Shown here piece by piece: positions 16,915 through 26,745 of a stretch of DNA of 64,000 bases. The DNA comes from Pseudoalteromonas luteoviolacea (lineage in GTDB: Bacteria; Pseudomonadota; Gammaproteobacteria; Enterobacterales; Alteromonadaceae). The notes beneath the pieces were generated by a model, which saw only the letters and a program-made list of their open reading frames with translations, was not told where the DNA came from and did no database searches. Each line of letters opens with the position of its first letter. Within the stretch, counting starts at the first letter, position 1. The stretch covers positions 62,001 to 126,000 of the forward strand of contig NZ_MAUJ01000007.1 of assembly GCF_001696455.1 (NCBI RefSeq), in the 5' to 3' direction. Both the position numbers and the translations under genes were made by a program.

Positions 16915-18228
16915 GTGAGAAAACTATATTTATCCTTGCTTACCGGTGTGATTATTTCAATCATTGTTCTTGGATGGTTGATAGACACCCTCAACGAGCA
17001 AACCTCTCCGGACGATGACAGTTTCTTTTGGCAAGCCAAACTATTGGTTGGCATCGCCAATCAAGCGAGTTCAACTCCTTTAGAAGAAAGGCTTCAGTTT
17101 ATAGAAAAGGCAGGTAAAGACTTTGACCTCTCTATTTCCTATCACTCCGGTGCTTCCCTAGCTTTGCCCTCAGAAGTTACTGAGCAAATGTATAGACCTC
17201 AGGGGCTCCTAATAGACTCAGATGAGGGTTATTTTTATCTGCTCAAATCAACGCCGCAATTGATGCCTGATTACATTGAGCTGCAGTTACAAAAACCCCC
17301 GGAGCGTAACAGCTATGATGTACTACTCACTCTGGCGTTTTACTCTGGTGTGTGTGCACTTATGTGGTTTGTATTGGCACCGTTGGCTAAGCGTCTATCT
17401 GTTTTAACACATGCAGCAAAGCAATTTGCCAGTGGTAATTTAGACACCCGTATCGAAGTAAACCACTTCACATACATCAAAGATGTAGAGTTAACTTTTA
17501 ACCGAATGGCCAATCAAATAGAAAAACTTTTGGCTGAAAATAAATTAATGGCGTCAAGCTTATCTCACGATATTCGCACACCCGTCGCTTGTTTACGATT
17601 TGGTTTTGATGCTGCATTAGAAGAAGATGATATTCAAGAAGTCCATCAATTGCTCGAACGCATGGAAAAAGATTTAGATCAAATGGAAGATATGCTTTCT
17701 AGCTATTTATCATTTGCAACGCTGGAGCAAAAGTCCCATTTATTAAAATTCGAACCTATCATGTTAACTGGTTATATCTCAGATGTTGTTACCCAAATGC
17801 ACCCTAAAATGTCTAAAAAGGGGCTGACAGCCAACATCTCAATCCACCCAGAATTAGTCATTGAAGCAGATCTTCATTGGCTCGCACGTGCTATTTCCAA
17901 TCTATTAAGTAACGCATGCGACTTTGCAAATATGCAGCTATTTGTCAGCGCCCAGCAGCATGATCATGAAATAGAAATAAACATCGAGGATGATGGTCCA
18001 GGTATTGAACAAGAAAACTGGAATAAGGTCTTTGATCCATTCTTTCAAGAGCAAGGACACCGTAATCGTGCTGGTAAAAGTTATGGCTTAGGACTTGCCA
18101 TCGTAGCGAAAGTTGTTGACTGGCATCATGGAAAAGCAGCGGTAAGCCGCTCAGAGTTACTAGGTGGCGCAAAATTTACATTAACCTTACCGTGTAAAGC
18201 AGTTTCACAAAACGTACATAACAGCTGA
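16915..18228 (+). CDS. Sensor histidine kinase, RstB-like
   Basis: A 437-residue inner-membrane kinase. A first transmembrane helix (about 4-24), a periplasmic sensor of about 115 residues and a second helix (about 140-160) come first. A HAMP domain with LAPLAKRLSVLTHAAKQFASGNLDTRI follows. The H-box is SLSHDIRTP with the phosphorylated His, the N-box is LLSNACDFA, and the G-boxes are DDGPGIEQ and GLGLAIVAKVVDWHHG. The start is GTG. The pairing with the adjacent RstA-like regulator is canonical. The signal is unknown; the periplasmic part is short like that of RstB. Confidence 0.92.
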   Translation: MRKLYLSLLTGVIISIIVLGWLIDTLNEQTSPDDDSFFWQAKLLVGIANQASSTPLEERLQFIEKAGKDFDLSISYHSGASLALPSEVTEQMYRPQGLLIDSDEGYFYLLKSTPQLMPDYIELQLQKPPERNSYDVLLTLAFYSGVCALMWFVLAPLAKRLSVLTHAAKQFASGNLDTRIEVNHFTYIKDVELTFNRMANQIEKLLAENKLMASSLSHDIRTPVACLRFGFDAALEEDDIQEVHQLLERMEKDLDQMEDMLSSYLSFATLEQKSHLLKFEPIMLTGYISDVVTQMHPKMSKKGLTANISIHPELVIEADLHWLARAISNLLSNACDFANMQLFVSAQQHDHEIEINIEDDGPGIEQENWNKVFDPFFQEQGHRNRAGKSYGLGLAIVAKVVDWHHGKAAVSRSELLGGAKFTLTLPCKAVSQNVHNS

Positions 18229-18430
18229 CACCACCTCAAAAAATCACAACAAAAAAGACTAAATATCATAACGTTAAAATCATATTCGTAATTTTAAAGT
18301 GGATATTTACAACTACGGTCATTTTTAGCCTTAAATCTTGCGCTAGATCAGTGCAGATAAGACTTTTTTATTTGTCTTCATTTACAGTAGATTGTTGCGG
18401 CCGTCTTTAAAAAAAGAGAAATAAAAAAAC

Positions 18431-19777
18431 ATGAGCAGTATTCGAGGAGAGTTTAGTTCTCGGTTTGGATTTATTATGGCCGCCGCGGGCTCTGCCGTAG
18501 GCTTGGGCAACATTTGGGGATTCCCTACACAAACAGCGAGTAATGGTGGTGCTGCGTTTGTACTCGTTTATTTAGTCTTGGCATTTTGCCTAGCATATCC
18601 GGCTTTAATGGCGGAACTTGTCATTGGTCGACACGGTCAAGCAAATGCTGTCGCCTCACTACAAAAACTAGCAAACAATCAAATGCAAAAGCGCTTTGCC
18701 TTTCTCGTTGGATTTGGTGGTATTGTTTGCGCTGGCCTCATTTTGAGCTTTTATGCCATTGTCGCAGGGTGGATGTTTAGTGCGACGCTAGAACCCATTT
18801 CTGTTATCGCAGGATCTGAGCAAGCGACGTCTTGGTTAAGTGAGCAGTCACTATCAAGAGATCTTATTTTTACCGCTATATTCATCATTCTGACAGTCTC
18901 AATTATTAGTAAAGGTGTCGAAAATGGCATCGAAAAATGGTCAAAGAGACTTATGCCTGCTCTGCTATTTATTCTCTTTGCACTCATCGCGTACGTGCTC
19001 ACCCAAGATGGCGCAATGACAGGATTAAAGGCATACCTAGTACCAGATTTTGGCTCAATTTTAGACCCTGGCCTGCTCGTCAGTGCACTTGGGCAAGCGT
19101 TTTTTTCCTTGTCTTTAGGCACAAGCGTTATGATCATCTACGGCTCATACATTAGTAAACAAGAAAACTTAGTGTCGTTAGGTGCATACGTGACGTTAAT
19201 TGATGTATTTATCGCCTTTGTAGCGGGTATGTTGATCATTCCAGCTATGTATGTAGCTCAAGCTCAAGGCGTTGAAATATTCTCTGCTTCAGGAGAACTG
19301 CTGTCTGAAGACACATTAGTATTCCAAGTATTACCCGCTTTATTTGAAAGTATGGGCAGCATAGGTATTTACATTGGCTTTGCATTTTTCGCCTTAATGA
19401 GTATTGCGGCACTGACAAGCTCAATCTCTATGCTTGAGGCACCAGTTTCATACGTAGTAGAAAAGTTTGCTCTGGCTCGTGTACAAGCAACCTGGCTAAT
19501 TGGTTTCATTGTCAGTGTTGTGAGTGTATCGATTATTTTTAACTTCTCAGCACTCTTTGGGTTTGTAGTTCAGCTAACCACGCAATTTGCACAACCGCTG
19601 CTCGGCATGCTGTGTTGTATCTTTGCAGGTTGGATCTGGCATCGAAGCAAGCTACTTGCTGAAATAAAAGAAGGTAACGAAGCGGTAGATAACACTTTGT
19701 TCTGGAAAATTTGGCCATGGTATATCAAGTTTGTCTGCCCATTGGCCATTGGCTTGGTATTTATCAATTCATTATAA
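18431..19777 (+). CDS. Sodium-dependent symporter, neurotransmitter:sodium symporter (SNF/NSS) family
   Basis: A 448-residue integral membrane protein with about eleven or twelve hydrophobic helices of the LeuT fold. The N-terminus RFGFIMAAAGSAVGLGNIWGFP is the family hallmark: unwound helix 1 with Na+ and substrate-binding main chain. Others of this type move amino acids or related amines with Na+, in keeping with marine life. The helix 6 region and SLSLGTSVMIIYGSY are also typical. It is a single-gene unit ending at the terminator 19777-19809. The substrate cannot be predicted. Confidence 0.93.
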   Translation: MSSIRGEFSSRFGFIMAAAGSAVGLGNIWGFPTQTASNGGAAFVLVYLVLAFCLAYPALMAELVIGRHGQANAVASLQKLANNQMQKRFAFLVGFGGIVCAGLILSFYAIVAGWMFSATLEPISVIAGSEQATSWLSEQSLSRDLIFTAIFIILTVSIISKGVENGIEKWSKRLMPALLFILFALIAYVLTQDGAMTGLKAYLVPDFGSILDPGLLVSALGQAFFSLSLGTSVMIIYGSYISKQENLVSLGAYVTLIDVFIAFVAGMLIIPAMYVAQAQGVEIFSASGELLSEDTLVFQVLPALFESMGSIGIYIGFAFFALMSIAALTSSISMLEAPVSYVVEKFALARVQATWLIGFIVSVVSVSIIFNFSALFGFVVQLTTQFAQPLLGMLCCIFAGWIWHRSKLLAEIKEGNEAVDNTLFWKIWPWYIKFVCPLAIGLVFINSL

Positions 19778-19809
19778 AAAAAGGCGCTTCGAACGAAGCG
19801 CCTTTTTCT
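19777..19809. terminator. Bidirectional terminator between symporter and elaA
   Basis: GGCGCTTC/GAAGCGCC form an 8-bp stem with a GAAC loop. An A run precedes it and a T run follows, so it can serve both the plus-strand symporter and the convergent minus-strand acetyltransferase. Confidence 0.9.
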
Positions 19810-19827
19810 TTGTAAAGCCGTAAGCTT

Positions 19828-20280
19828 TTAATTACCCTGCTTTAACTGCATATCTAAATGCTCTATGCCATCTTCGAGATACACATCGCTGATCGGTTCA
19901 AATCCGAGTTTGCCATAAAATGGTTGCAGGTAGCTCTGTGCCGCTATTTGTACATTCATTTGCGGAAACTGTTGATGGCAGCAAGCCAACGCCGCGTTCA
20001 TCAACGTGTAGCCCATTCCCGCGCCTCTGCCATCAGGTGTGATTAATACGCGTCCGATACTCGCTGTATTCTCTGACTTCGGATAGCACCTTGCATAAGC
20101 TTTCAAACACCCATGCTCCAAAAAAAGAAGATGACGCGTATTTAAATCACGGTCTATGTCATCAATTTCTGGATAAGCACATTCTTGTTCAACAACAAAT
20201 ACATCAACACGCGCTTTAAACATCATGAAAATTTCTTCATGGCTAAGCTCATAAAAGGATTTTACAACCGGTTCTAACAT
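19828..20280 (-). CDS. elaA: GNAT-family N-acetyltransferase, ElaA type
   Basis: A 150-residue protein matching E. coli ElaA in length and pattern. The N-terminus has ELSHEEIFMMFKARVDVFVVEQECAYPEID (split by small gaps from the model), then RHLLF, the acetyl-CoA-binding SIGRVLITPDGRGAGMGYTLMNAAL (motif A with RGxGMG) and the C-terminal FYGKLGFEPISD. The acceptor is unknown. The start ATG is 24 bases after the stop of the Spo0M-like gene, so the two are probably one transcript. Confidence 0.88.
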   Translation of the reverse strand: MLEPVVKSFYELSHEEIFMMFKARVDVFVVEQECAYPEIDDIDRDLNTRHLLFLEHGCLKAYARCYPKSENTASIGRVLITPDGRGAGMGYTLMNAALACCHQQFPQMNVQIAAQSYLQPFYGKLGFEPISDVYLEDGIEHLDMQLKQGN

Positions 20281-20304
20281 GCGTTATCTCAGCTCCAACA
20301 GCGA

Positions 20305-21048
20305 TTATGCAAACAGACGCTCTAGCTGATCACAGATACGCGATAGGTTAACTTGATCATGTTCAATCGTTAAATCAATATAGCCATCACTTCTAAAGGC
20401 ACGATCCAATTCAATCAATACGTGTGTTTTATGCGCTTCAGGTACGAAAGAAAGTTCTACCTCTTGCAAACCAAACATTGAGTGGCTACTTGGGCGATAC
20501 TCAATTTCTTGATAGCAACCAGAAGTCGACTGGAAGCTCGAAGCTCTCAGGTAGCCCTTTTCTACGTCCGCTTTAACCAATTGAAAGCCCAATTTCTCCA
20601 TCGCACTTAATACGGCTTTCACGGCTTCATTAGGGTAGATATGTAACGCATCTTTATCCGAAGGGTCCAGTGCGAGATCTATATCTAATCCAGTCTCTAT
20701 CCAGACATGGCAGTGATTGTATGGCGCATTGATTTGAGTAATTGGAGTCTCTGAATGGAGTCGAGCTTCAAAAGGTATCGTTCTTTGTTCACCAGGGGAA
20801 ATTGTAAACTCTTCAGGGATACGCCATTTATCTATGACGTGATTTGTAAAGTACTCTCCATCGTCACTTTCAACCTTGACCTTGGTCATTAACGCCAACT
20901 CAAGTCCAGAAATCTCCTGCTCTACATCACCACCCATCACTATAATTTGTGCTTGAAACTTTTGACCTGGGTGTAAGTGCTCAGTTTCCAATACTGTATC
21001 GACTTTTGCAGCACCTACTCCAACAGATGCTAAGAGTTTTTTAAACAT
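20305..21048 (-). CDS. Spo0M/SpoOM-like arrestin-fold protein
   Basis: A 247-residue soluble protein. The ATG at 21048 is chosen because AGAGGAG is correctly spaced from it, though a preceding ATG at 21051 is adjacent. It begins MFKKLLASVGVGAAKVDTVL and then HPGQKFQAQIIVMGGDVEQEISGLEL. This is the arrestin-like beta-sandwich start typical of Bacillus Spo0M homologues, which are widespread in non-sporulating bacteria. WRIPEEFTISPGEQRTIPFEARLHSETP is also conserved. Role in proteobacteria unclear, perhaps cytoskeleton- or stress-related. It has no sporulation meaning here. Confidence 0.85.
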   Translation of the reverse strand: MFKKLLASVGVGAAKVDTVLETEHLHPGQKFQAQIIVMGGDVEQEISGLELALMTKVKVESDDGEYFTNHVIDKWRIPEEFTISPGEQRTIPFEARLHSETPITQINAPYNHCHVWIETGLDIDLALDPSDKDALHIYPNEAVKAVLSAMEKLGFQLVKADVEKGYLRASSFQSTSGCYQEIEYRPSSHSMFGLQEVELSFVPEAHKTHVLIELDRAFRSDGYIDLTIEHDQVNLSRICDQLERLFA

Positions 21049-21250
21049 CATTACTCCTCTCGAGGATGTTCCGTTAAGGCATCTTAAACACATTTGCCGA
21101 GACTTGTCAGTGAAAATCTATCGTTTTTATTTAATTCGAACTTTGTTCGCTTTATCGGTGTACAAAGTTTGATACTGATTTATCCATAATTTGTTTATAA
21201 AACAGTTTGATTTGATAGAATCAGACTACCTAGTACAATCTGCATGACTT

Positions 21251-22819
21251 ATGGAACTACTTTATTTTGCTATTGCTTTTGCTTGTGGGTTTTCTGTCTA
21301 TCAGCTTAAGCTGCCGCCGTTGATTGGATTCTTAATGGCTGGTTTTATCCTCAATCTATTGGGGCAGCAAACCACACCGCTTCTCTCTCAACTAGCCGAT
21401 TTAGGCGTTACTATTCTGTTGTTCAGTATCGGCCTAAAACTCAGAGTAAAAAACCTCGTCAAACCACAAGTTTGGGCCCCTGCGACATTACATATTATTT
21501 TGAGCAGCGCTTTTTTTGCCTCTTTACTCTTGCTGCTCGGCATCATGCAACTACCTCTGTTTGACCAACTGGACTTACAAAGCGCATTGCTAGTCGGTTT
21601 TGCTTTTAGCTTTTCCAGTACCGTTTTCGCAGTAAAAGTACTCGAAGAAAGAGGCGAAATGGCCAGCCTGCATGGCAAGATCGCCATTGGTATTTTAGTC
21701 ATGCAAGATATTTTCGCAGTGGTTTTCCTCGCAGTAAGTACAGGTAAAGTGCCCAATATTTGGGCTGTCGCCCTGATTGCAGGACTGTTTGTGTTCCGCT
21801 CAGTGATGTTTTGGGTTTTAAGCCGCTCTAAACACGGTGAACTACTCCCATTGTTTGGCTTTTTCTTCGCGCTCGTAGTCGGTTATCATGCTTTTGAGTT
21901 TGCAGGTTTAAAAGGTGACTTAGGCGCGCTCATAATTGGTATGATTTTCGCCCCTCACAAAAAAGCCAGCGAACTATCTAAATCACTGTTAAATCTAAAA
22001 AATGTCCTATTAGTCGGGTTTTTCCTGAACATTGGTTTAAATGCCAGTATGTCGACAAATGCACTGCTTATCGGGCTCTTACTCGTACTGGTATTACCGG
22101 TTAAAGTTTTACTTTACTATGTACTGACTAACCGCTTTAGGCTGCGTGCTCGTACCTCACTACTTAGCGCATTTACTTTGTCCAATTACAGTGAATTCGG
22201 GCTGATTGTATGTGCTGTCGCCGCAAGCAGCGGGCTGATTGCCGCAGATTGGTTAGCGGTCGTTGCCATTGCCGTATCATTAACTTTCATTATCGCCTCT
22301 CCACTAAATAAACGCGCGAATGAGCTGTATGTGAAGTTTGAGCATATTTTAGTGCGCTTCGAAAACCCTAAACGCTTGGAAGAAGAGCTGCCAGTCAACC
22401 TTACTGATACTCGCATCGTTATTTTTGGTATGGGGCGTATAGGTACCGGTGCTTATGAAACCATACATAGTTCTCACCCTGGTTCCGTTGCTGGAATCGA
22501 CATTAAACCAGAGGTCGTGGATAAACATATCAGACGCGGAAGGCGTGTATTAATCGCAGACGCGACCGATCCAGACTTTTGGCAGCGAGTTAACCACTCA
22601 AATGTCGAGATGGTCATGCTTGCAATGCCTAAGCATATGCAAAACATATATGCACTTGAACAACTCCAAGCGTCAGGTTATCAGGGACAAGTGACCGCAA
22701 TTGCGAACTACCCTGACCAGCAAAAAGAACTGGAGGATATGGGGGTTCACTCTACTTATAACTTCTATTTAGAGGCCGGTAGCGGTTTTGCAGAACACGT
22801 AAAAGAAAAATTATTCTAG
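21251..22819 (+). CDS. CPA2-family monovalent cation:proton antiporter with TrkA-N (RCK) domain, YbaL/KefB-like
   Basis: A 522-residue protein. About twelve transmembrane helices occupy 1-360, including LKLPPLIGFLMAGFILN, LLFSIGLKLR and the LKGDLGALIIGMIFAP segment. They are followed by a cytosolic Rossmann RCK domain starting FGMGRIGTGAY, with GIDIKPE and RRVLIADATDPDFW, ending near 522. It is expected to exchange K+ or Na+ for H+ under nucleotide control. It lacks the extra C-terminal TrkA-C domain. A separate unit with the terminator 22831-22872. Confidence 0.9.
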   Translation: MELLYFAIAFACGFSVYQLKLPPLIGFLMAGFILNLLGQQTTPLLSQLADLGVTILLFSIGLKLRVKNLVKPQVWAPATLHIILSSAFFASLLLLLGIMQLPLFDQLDLQSALLVGFAFSFSSTVFAVKVLEERGEMASLHGKIAIGILVMQDIFAVVFLAVSTGKVPNIWAVALIAGLFVFRSVMFWVLSRSKHGELLPLFGFFFALVVGYHAFEFAGLKGDLGALIIGMIFAPHKKASELSKSLLNLKNVLLVGFFLNIGLNASMSTNALLIGLLLVLVLPVKVLLYYVLTNRFRLRARTSLLSAFTLSNYSEFGLIVCAVAASSGLIAADWLAVVAIAVSLTFIIASPLNKRANELYVKFEHILVRFENPKRLEEELPVNLTDTRIVIFGMGRIGTGAYETIHSSHPGSVAGIDIKPEVVDKHIRRGRRVLIADATDPDFWQRVNHSNVEMVMLAMPKHMQNIYALEQLQASGYQGQVTAIANYPDQQKELEDMGVHSTYNFYLEAGSGFAEHVKEKLF

Positions 22820-22830
22820 GTTTTATTGTG

Positions 22831-22872
22831 ATAGTTCTCAGGCCCCTTAAAAGGTACTGAGAACTATTTTTA
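22831..22872 (+). terminator. Intrinsic terminator of the antiporter gene
   Basis: ATAGTTCTCAG (22831-22841) and CTGAGAACTAT (22857-22867) form an 11-bp stem followed by a T-rich run, 12 bases after the stop codon. The remaining 240 bases to the next gene are AT-rich with no recognised element. Confidence 0.88.
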
Positions 22873-23110
22873 TTTTCCTGTCATACACTTACATCTAGAC
22901 GTCTAAAATACCCCGCGACTTTCCATCATTTTTTGTAATAGTGCGATTTACAAAACTTTACAACGAAGTTAGTAATTCGACCATGAAAAAGAGTACACTG
23001 GCTACGTCATTTAGAGAACGTGTCTCTAATTTTTGTACTTAAATCTTATACTTAGTATCTGTTTTTAGGAACAAGAAGAAATTCTATCAAGATTGTTAAT
23101 GAGGGTTTGC

Positions 23111-23395
23111 ATGAGCAAAAATAAGTTAAATTCGTACTTTCCAGCAGCTGTTGATGACGTCAATGCAGCCCCGTTTTCAGACATACAAAAACGTTTGGAT
23201 GATATTCAGGACTCGGGAATGACAGCGCTCGCCATTCGTAATATTTTATTTCATAAAATGTTAGATCTACACGCTGTGCCTCAAGATCACTATTTACGTA
23301 ACGAGTCTACTCCGGAACGACTTGATGACCCAAGCTTAATCAACAAGCTTAATGAACTCGGTTTTTATCGCACTTCAAGTCGAGTAATGCACTAA
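23111..23395 (+). CDS. Small conserved-looking cytosolic protein of unknown function
   Basis: A 94-residue protein. The start at 23111 has GAGGG five bases upstream; longer frames from 23093 are less well placed. It has no signal peptide, membrane segment or cysteine. It is rich in Asp, Leu and Asn; a helical middle (IQKRLDDIQDSGMTALAIRNILF) precedes a segment with HYLRNES and DDPSLINKLNELGFY. I do not recognise the family. It stands alone between the antiporter terminator and a convergent hydroxylase gene. Confidence 0.65.
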   Translation: MSKNKLNSYFPAAVDDVNAAPFSDIQKRLDDIQDSGMTALAIRNILFHKMLDLHAVPQDHYLRNESTPERLDDPSLINKLNELGFYRTSSRVMH

Positions 23396-23468
23396 TTTAG
23401 TATCGATTTTAAGAGGGGCCTACTCCCCTCTCACTAGGCTGGCCATGCCCGTCGTCAGCCTACCTTTC

Positions 23469-24446
23469 CTACCCATTACGACGTTTTCTATTCACTAACG
23501 CCTTCGGTATACAAGCTCTGATGCATTCAACTACGGGTTTATAGTAAATATCCCACAATGAATCATGTCCAGCATCGTACTTTCCTACACCTATTGATAT
23601 CCCTTTTGCTTCAGATGCTTTGATCAGACTCCCCGCTATCCGGTCCCATATCGCTAACGCAGAGCCAATATTAGTATCAAAATGTTTTGGGTTATCACTG
23701 TGGTGGATTTGATGTTGGGCTGGACTGATAAACCACCCCTCTAATCTATCTCCCCAGCTAAACCAAATATGTGAATGGCGCAGGTTGGACCCACATACAT
23801 TGAAAATAAACACAAACAGATTGGCGCCTAAAATATCGAACATACTAAGCGCAGAGCCAAAAAAGAAGTACCCAAGACCAACAACGATACCTTGAGTTAG
23901 GGCCATTCTGCACGCGTAGAAATAGCTCTCGATAGGGTGAGAACGGTAAATGGTAAATGGCGTCAACACCTTTGCTGAATGATGTACTTTATGGATTTCC
24001 CATAAACAAGGGACCTTGTGTAAGGCGAGGTGTAACAGATACCGTGTTAAGTCATCAACTAAGAACAGCATCAAAGTAAACAATCCAACAACGACATATT
24101 GCGGCCAATCCAAGTGCAACGATGGACCAAAAACAGATTCCATGAGATCAGAGATACCTATCGCAACAGGGACCATGGTGAGTACGATAGGGGTAAAGGT
24201 TAAGGCTTTAATGATGCGGTTAATAATGAATAGACAGTAGTCTTGCTTAGCACTTTCATGGAACCAAACCACTTTAGGAAATAAAAAGTGCCAGAACCCT
24301 TTCACAGAGCGAGTTTTATTCGTTGCATAGTAGACCATTGCAGCCATCGCTACCGCAGAGGCGAGGTATAGCCAAAAAATACGCTTATTTGCGTCTACGA
24401 GGTAACCTGGCAATGTACTGATGCTTTGCCAAATAGTGTCTAACAT
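23469..24446 (-). CDS. Fatty acid hydroxylase / sterol desaturase superfamily membrane protein
   Basis: A 325-residue protein with at least four hydrophobic segments (about 20-38, 80-100, 120-145, 190-225). It has the His clusters that bind the di-iron centre: HLALHKVP, EIHKVHHSAK, RHSHIWF and HQIHHSDNPKHFDTN. Family members hydroxylate or desaturate lipids, sterols or carotenoids using O2. It follows the FecA-like receptor on the same strand, but the terminator at 24472-24495 lies between them. The link with iron uptake may be only positional, although the enzyme needs iron. Substrate unknown. Confidence 0.88.
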   Translation of the reverse strand: MLDTIWQSISTLPGYLVDANKRIFWLYLASAVAMAAMVYYATNKTRSVKGFWHFLFPKVVWFHESAKQDYCLFIINRIIKALTFTPIVLTMVPVAIGISDLMESVFGPSLHLDWPQYVVVGLFTLMLFLVDDLTRYLLHLALHKVPCLWEIHKVHHSAKVLTPFTIYRSHPIESYFYACRMALTQGIVVGLGYFFFGSALSMFDILGANLFVFIFNVCGSNLRHSHIWFSWGDRLEGWFISPAQHQIHHSDNPKHFDTNIGSALAIWDRIAGSLIKASEAKGISIGVGKYDAGHDSLWDIYYKPVVECIRACIPKALVNRKRRNG

Positions 24447-24471
24447 CTAGCGTATTAACTCCGAGAGTGTC

Positions 24472-24495
24472 AAAAAAGGCCACGAATGTGGCCTT
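24472..24495 (-). terminator. Intrinsic terminator after the FecA-like receptor gene
   Basis: AAGGCCAC (24476-24483) and GTGGCCTT (24488-24495) form an 8-bp stem with a 4-base loop, followed on the minus strand by a run of six T. Confidence 0.87.
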
Positions 24496-24525
24496 AAACA
24501 AAATATTTAGGTTAAACCACTCAGA

Positions 24526-26745
24526 CTAAAACTGGTACTTATAACCAATCGTAAATTGCCTTGGCTTACCAGGGCGCGCGCCATAAGGTCTGCGGCTTAC
24601 AATCTTATCTTCATCTAGCAAGTTATCAACTTTTAAGTACACTTGGCCATACTTGTCAAAGTCATAGCTTGCAGAGAAGTCTACAGTCGTAGAGGTCGGT
24701 ACTTCTTGTCCCTCTAAGTACAGTGTAAATTCATCCGTGCCTTCTTGCCAACTTCGCCCCGCAGCCTCTTCCATTGAGCTAATGTACTTGACCGCCAGTG
24801 ATGTGCGCCAGTTGTCAGCACTTAAACCAATGTTAAAGCTAACCTGGTGGTCCGGTAAGTAAGGTAATGGATCACCGCTTTGTACTTGGCCCCACTGAGC
24901 AAACTTAGTGTAGCGCTCATTTTTGAATTCACCCTTGGTGTAGGTGTACACAAACCCGTAAGGGATATCTAATTGCAGATTAAGTGGGTAACGCTGGCTA
25001 AACTGTGCTTCTAAGCCATAAACATGCGCCGCGCCACCATTAAACTCTGTGTCTTGCTGTTTGATATCGCCACAGTTCGACTGCCCGCAACTTTCTTTCA
25101 GATTGCTGTAGTCGTTGAAAAAGCTCACAACTTCAAATTGCGTAACACCATCATTATAACGGCCACCAAATTCGTAGTTCGTACTTTTCTCAACTTCGAT
25201 TTCTGCTGGTTGTGCTGGTGATGCTGGCGAAAATCCACGGTGTACACCAAACAACAGCCCCGCGTCTTCACTCAACTGATAAAAACCACTCACACCAGGT
25301 AACCAGATCCGCGTGGTTTTATCTTGCCACACATTCGGATTGTTGTTGTCCTGATAATGCATGTCCATCAACTCACCGCGTATGCCAACACCTACCGTCA
25401 GTGCATCGAATTTTACTTTATCTTCGATATAAATCGACCAAGCTTTGGTATTTTCAGTATTTAGCGTCGTAAAGCGTTTGCTGCCTTCAACCAAAGAAGA
25501 TACGCCAGACTTCATGTTATAGCTTTCTTCAAAATGCTTTCTTTCGATTTCGTCTTCATGAAGACGTACACCAAAAGAAATATCATGGTCCAAGTCAAAC
25601 ACGTTGAACTTCACATCACCGTCCACTTGAATACCTTGAGAATAGTATTCTCGGTCATTGGTGCCCATAGTCAAAAAGTCAGTCGCGCCAGCAACGATAG
25701 AGTCTTGCTCGCCTTTGAAGATTTCATACAGACGCTGGTTATTGTCTGATTCAAGGTTATAGAGCACTTCTTGTGGTGATTTACCTGAAATACTATTTAA
25801 TTTAAGCCATGCACGTTCATAGTCATTACGATAAATACGCGTTGTTAAATTTAAATTTTCACCAGAAACATTATGAGTAAACATCACTTGCTGATGCTCA
25901 GTATCCATTTTTGCTGGGGCAGTCGCCGCATAACGACGGTATGGGTTTTCAGCAAAATCTGCCTCGGTTAAACCAAGATAGGTCTCGTCTGACACTTCAT
26001 CCGCATAGCTTAGCTTTAAACCAAACGTATGTTCAAAATCCCCTTGCTTCAGGCGATAATTAAACTTGGCGAGAATGTCATTTTTATCAAACCCAGTATC
26101 ACCACCGCCATCTAGCTCTTTAAAACCGTCAGCTTGGAGATTTACCGCTTCGAGTAAAAAACCAATATTATTGACCACTGAGCCAAAATAGCCATGTGCT
26201 TTGGTGTAACCATCTCCACCAGCAGCAATATCAATTGCGCCCTCTGTAAACTCAGGCACCTGGCGAGTCACTAAATTAAGTGCCCCTGCAATTGTTTGAG
26301 GGCCATGTTTAATCGCCGCAGGGCCTTTAAAGACCTCAACCGCTGTCATACGCGTTGTTTGCGGGAAATAGTACGCAGCTGGCGCAGAATAAGGCGCAGG
26401 CCCAATCAGTACGCCATCTTCCATAATGGTAATTTTCTTACTACGCTCCGGCGTAACACCTCGAAACCCGATATTGGGCCTTAAACCATAGCCGTCTTCT
26501 TCTCTGATGTTTACACCCGGAACTGAAGAAAGTACTCGGTGAATATCGTCATATTCATATTCACCCAACTGCTCTTCGGTCAAAAGCGTCGCAGAGCCCG
26601 CCTCAGTTCTTAACTTATCGTAATGACTGATGATTTGAATATGTTCAATGTCATCCTGATCATTATCTTGGGCGAAAGCGCTTGGTAGAGCAACGGCCAC
26701 AGCCATTGCTAATAGTGATTTATTCATACGTGGATACTTAGTCAT
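24526..26745 (-). CDS. TonB-dependent receptor, FecA-like (iron complex)
   Basis: A 739-residue receptor. The start at 26745 is preferred: AGG is five bases upstream, and its ATG overlaps the last codons of the imelysin gene by 8 bases, which suggests coupled translation. An ATG at 26727 is the alternative start. A signal peptide ends near SAFAQDND. The plug has VPGVNIREEDGYGLRPNIGFRG and VEVFKGPAAIKHGP, close to FecA-type ferric citrate receptors. A Cys pair in ESCGQSNCGD lies in a predicted outer loop. It ends YKYQF. No N-terminal FecR-signalling extension is obvious. Its operon partners are imelysin and DUF4856 lipoproteins, so iron or heme-like substrate uptake is inferred. Confidence 0.9.
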   Translation of the reverse strand: MTKYPRMNKSLLAMAVAVALPSAFAQDNDQDDIEHIQIISHYDKLRTEAGSATLLTEEQLGEYEYDDIHRVLSSVPGVNIREEDGYGLRPNIGFRGVTPERSKKITIMEDGVLIGPAPYSAPAAYYFPQTTRMTAVEVFKGPAAIKHGPQTIAGALNLVTRQVPEFTEGAIDIAAGGDGYTKAHGYFGSVVNNIGFLLEAVNLQADGFKELDGGGDTGFDKNDILAKFNYRLKQGDFEHTFGLKLSYADEVSDETYLGLTEADFAENPYRRYAATAPAKMDTEHQQVMFTHNVSGENLNLTTRIYRNDYERAWLKLNSISGKSPQEVLYNLESDNNQRLYEIFKGEQDSIVAGATDFLTMGTNDREYYSQGIQVDGDVKFNVFDLDHDISFGVRLHEDEIERKHFEESYNMKSGVSSLVEGSKRFTTLNTENTKAWSIYIEDKVKFDALTVGVGIRGELMDMHYQDNNNPNVWQDKTTRIWLPGVSGFYQLSEDAGLLFGVHRGFSPASPAQPAEIEVEKSTNYEFGGRYNDGVTQFEVVSFFNDYSNLKESCGQSNCGDIKQQDTEFNGGAAHVYGLEAQFSQRYPLNLQLDIPYGFVYTYTKGEFKNERYTKFAQWGQVQSGDPLPYLPDHQVSFNIGLSADNWRTSLAVKYISSMEEAAGRSWQEGTDEFTLYLEGQEVPTSTTVDFSASYDFDKYGQVYLKVDNLLDEDKIVSRRPYGARPGKPRQFTIGYKYQF

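Noticed and set aside
21137..21160. GAACTT near 21138 as a sigma-E promoter of the antiporter
   Set aside because: No TCTGA-like -10 lies at the required distance.
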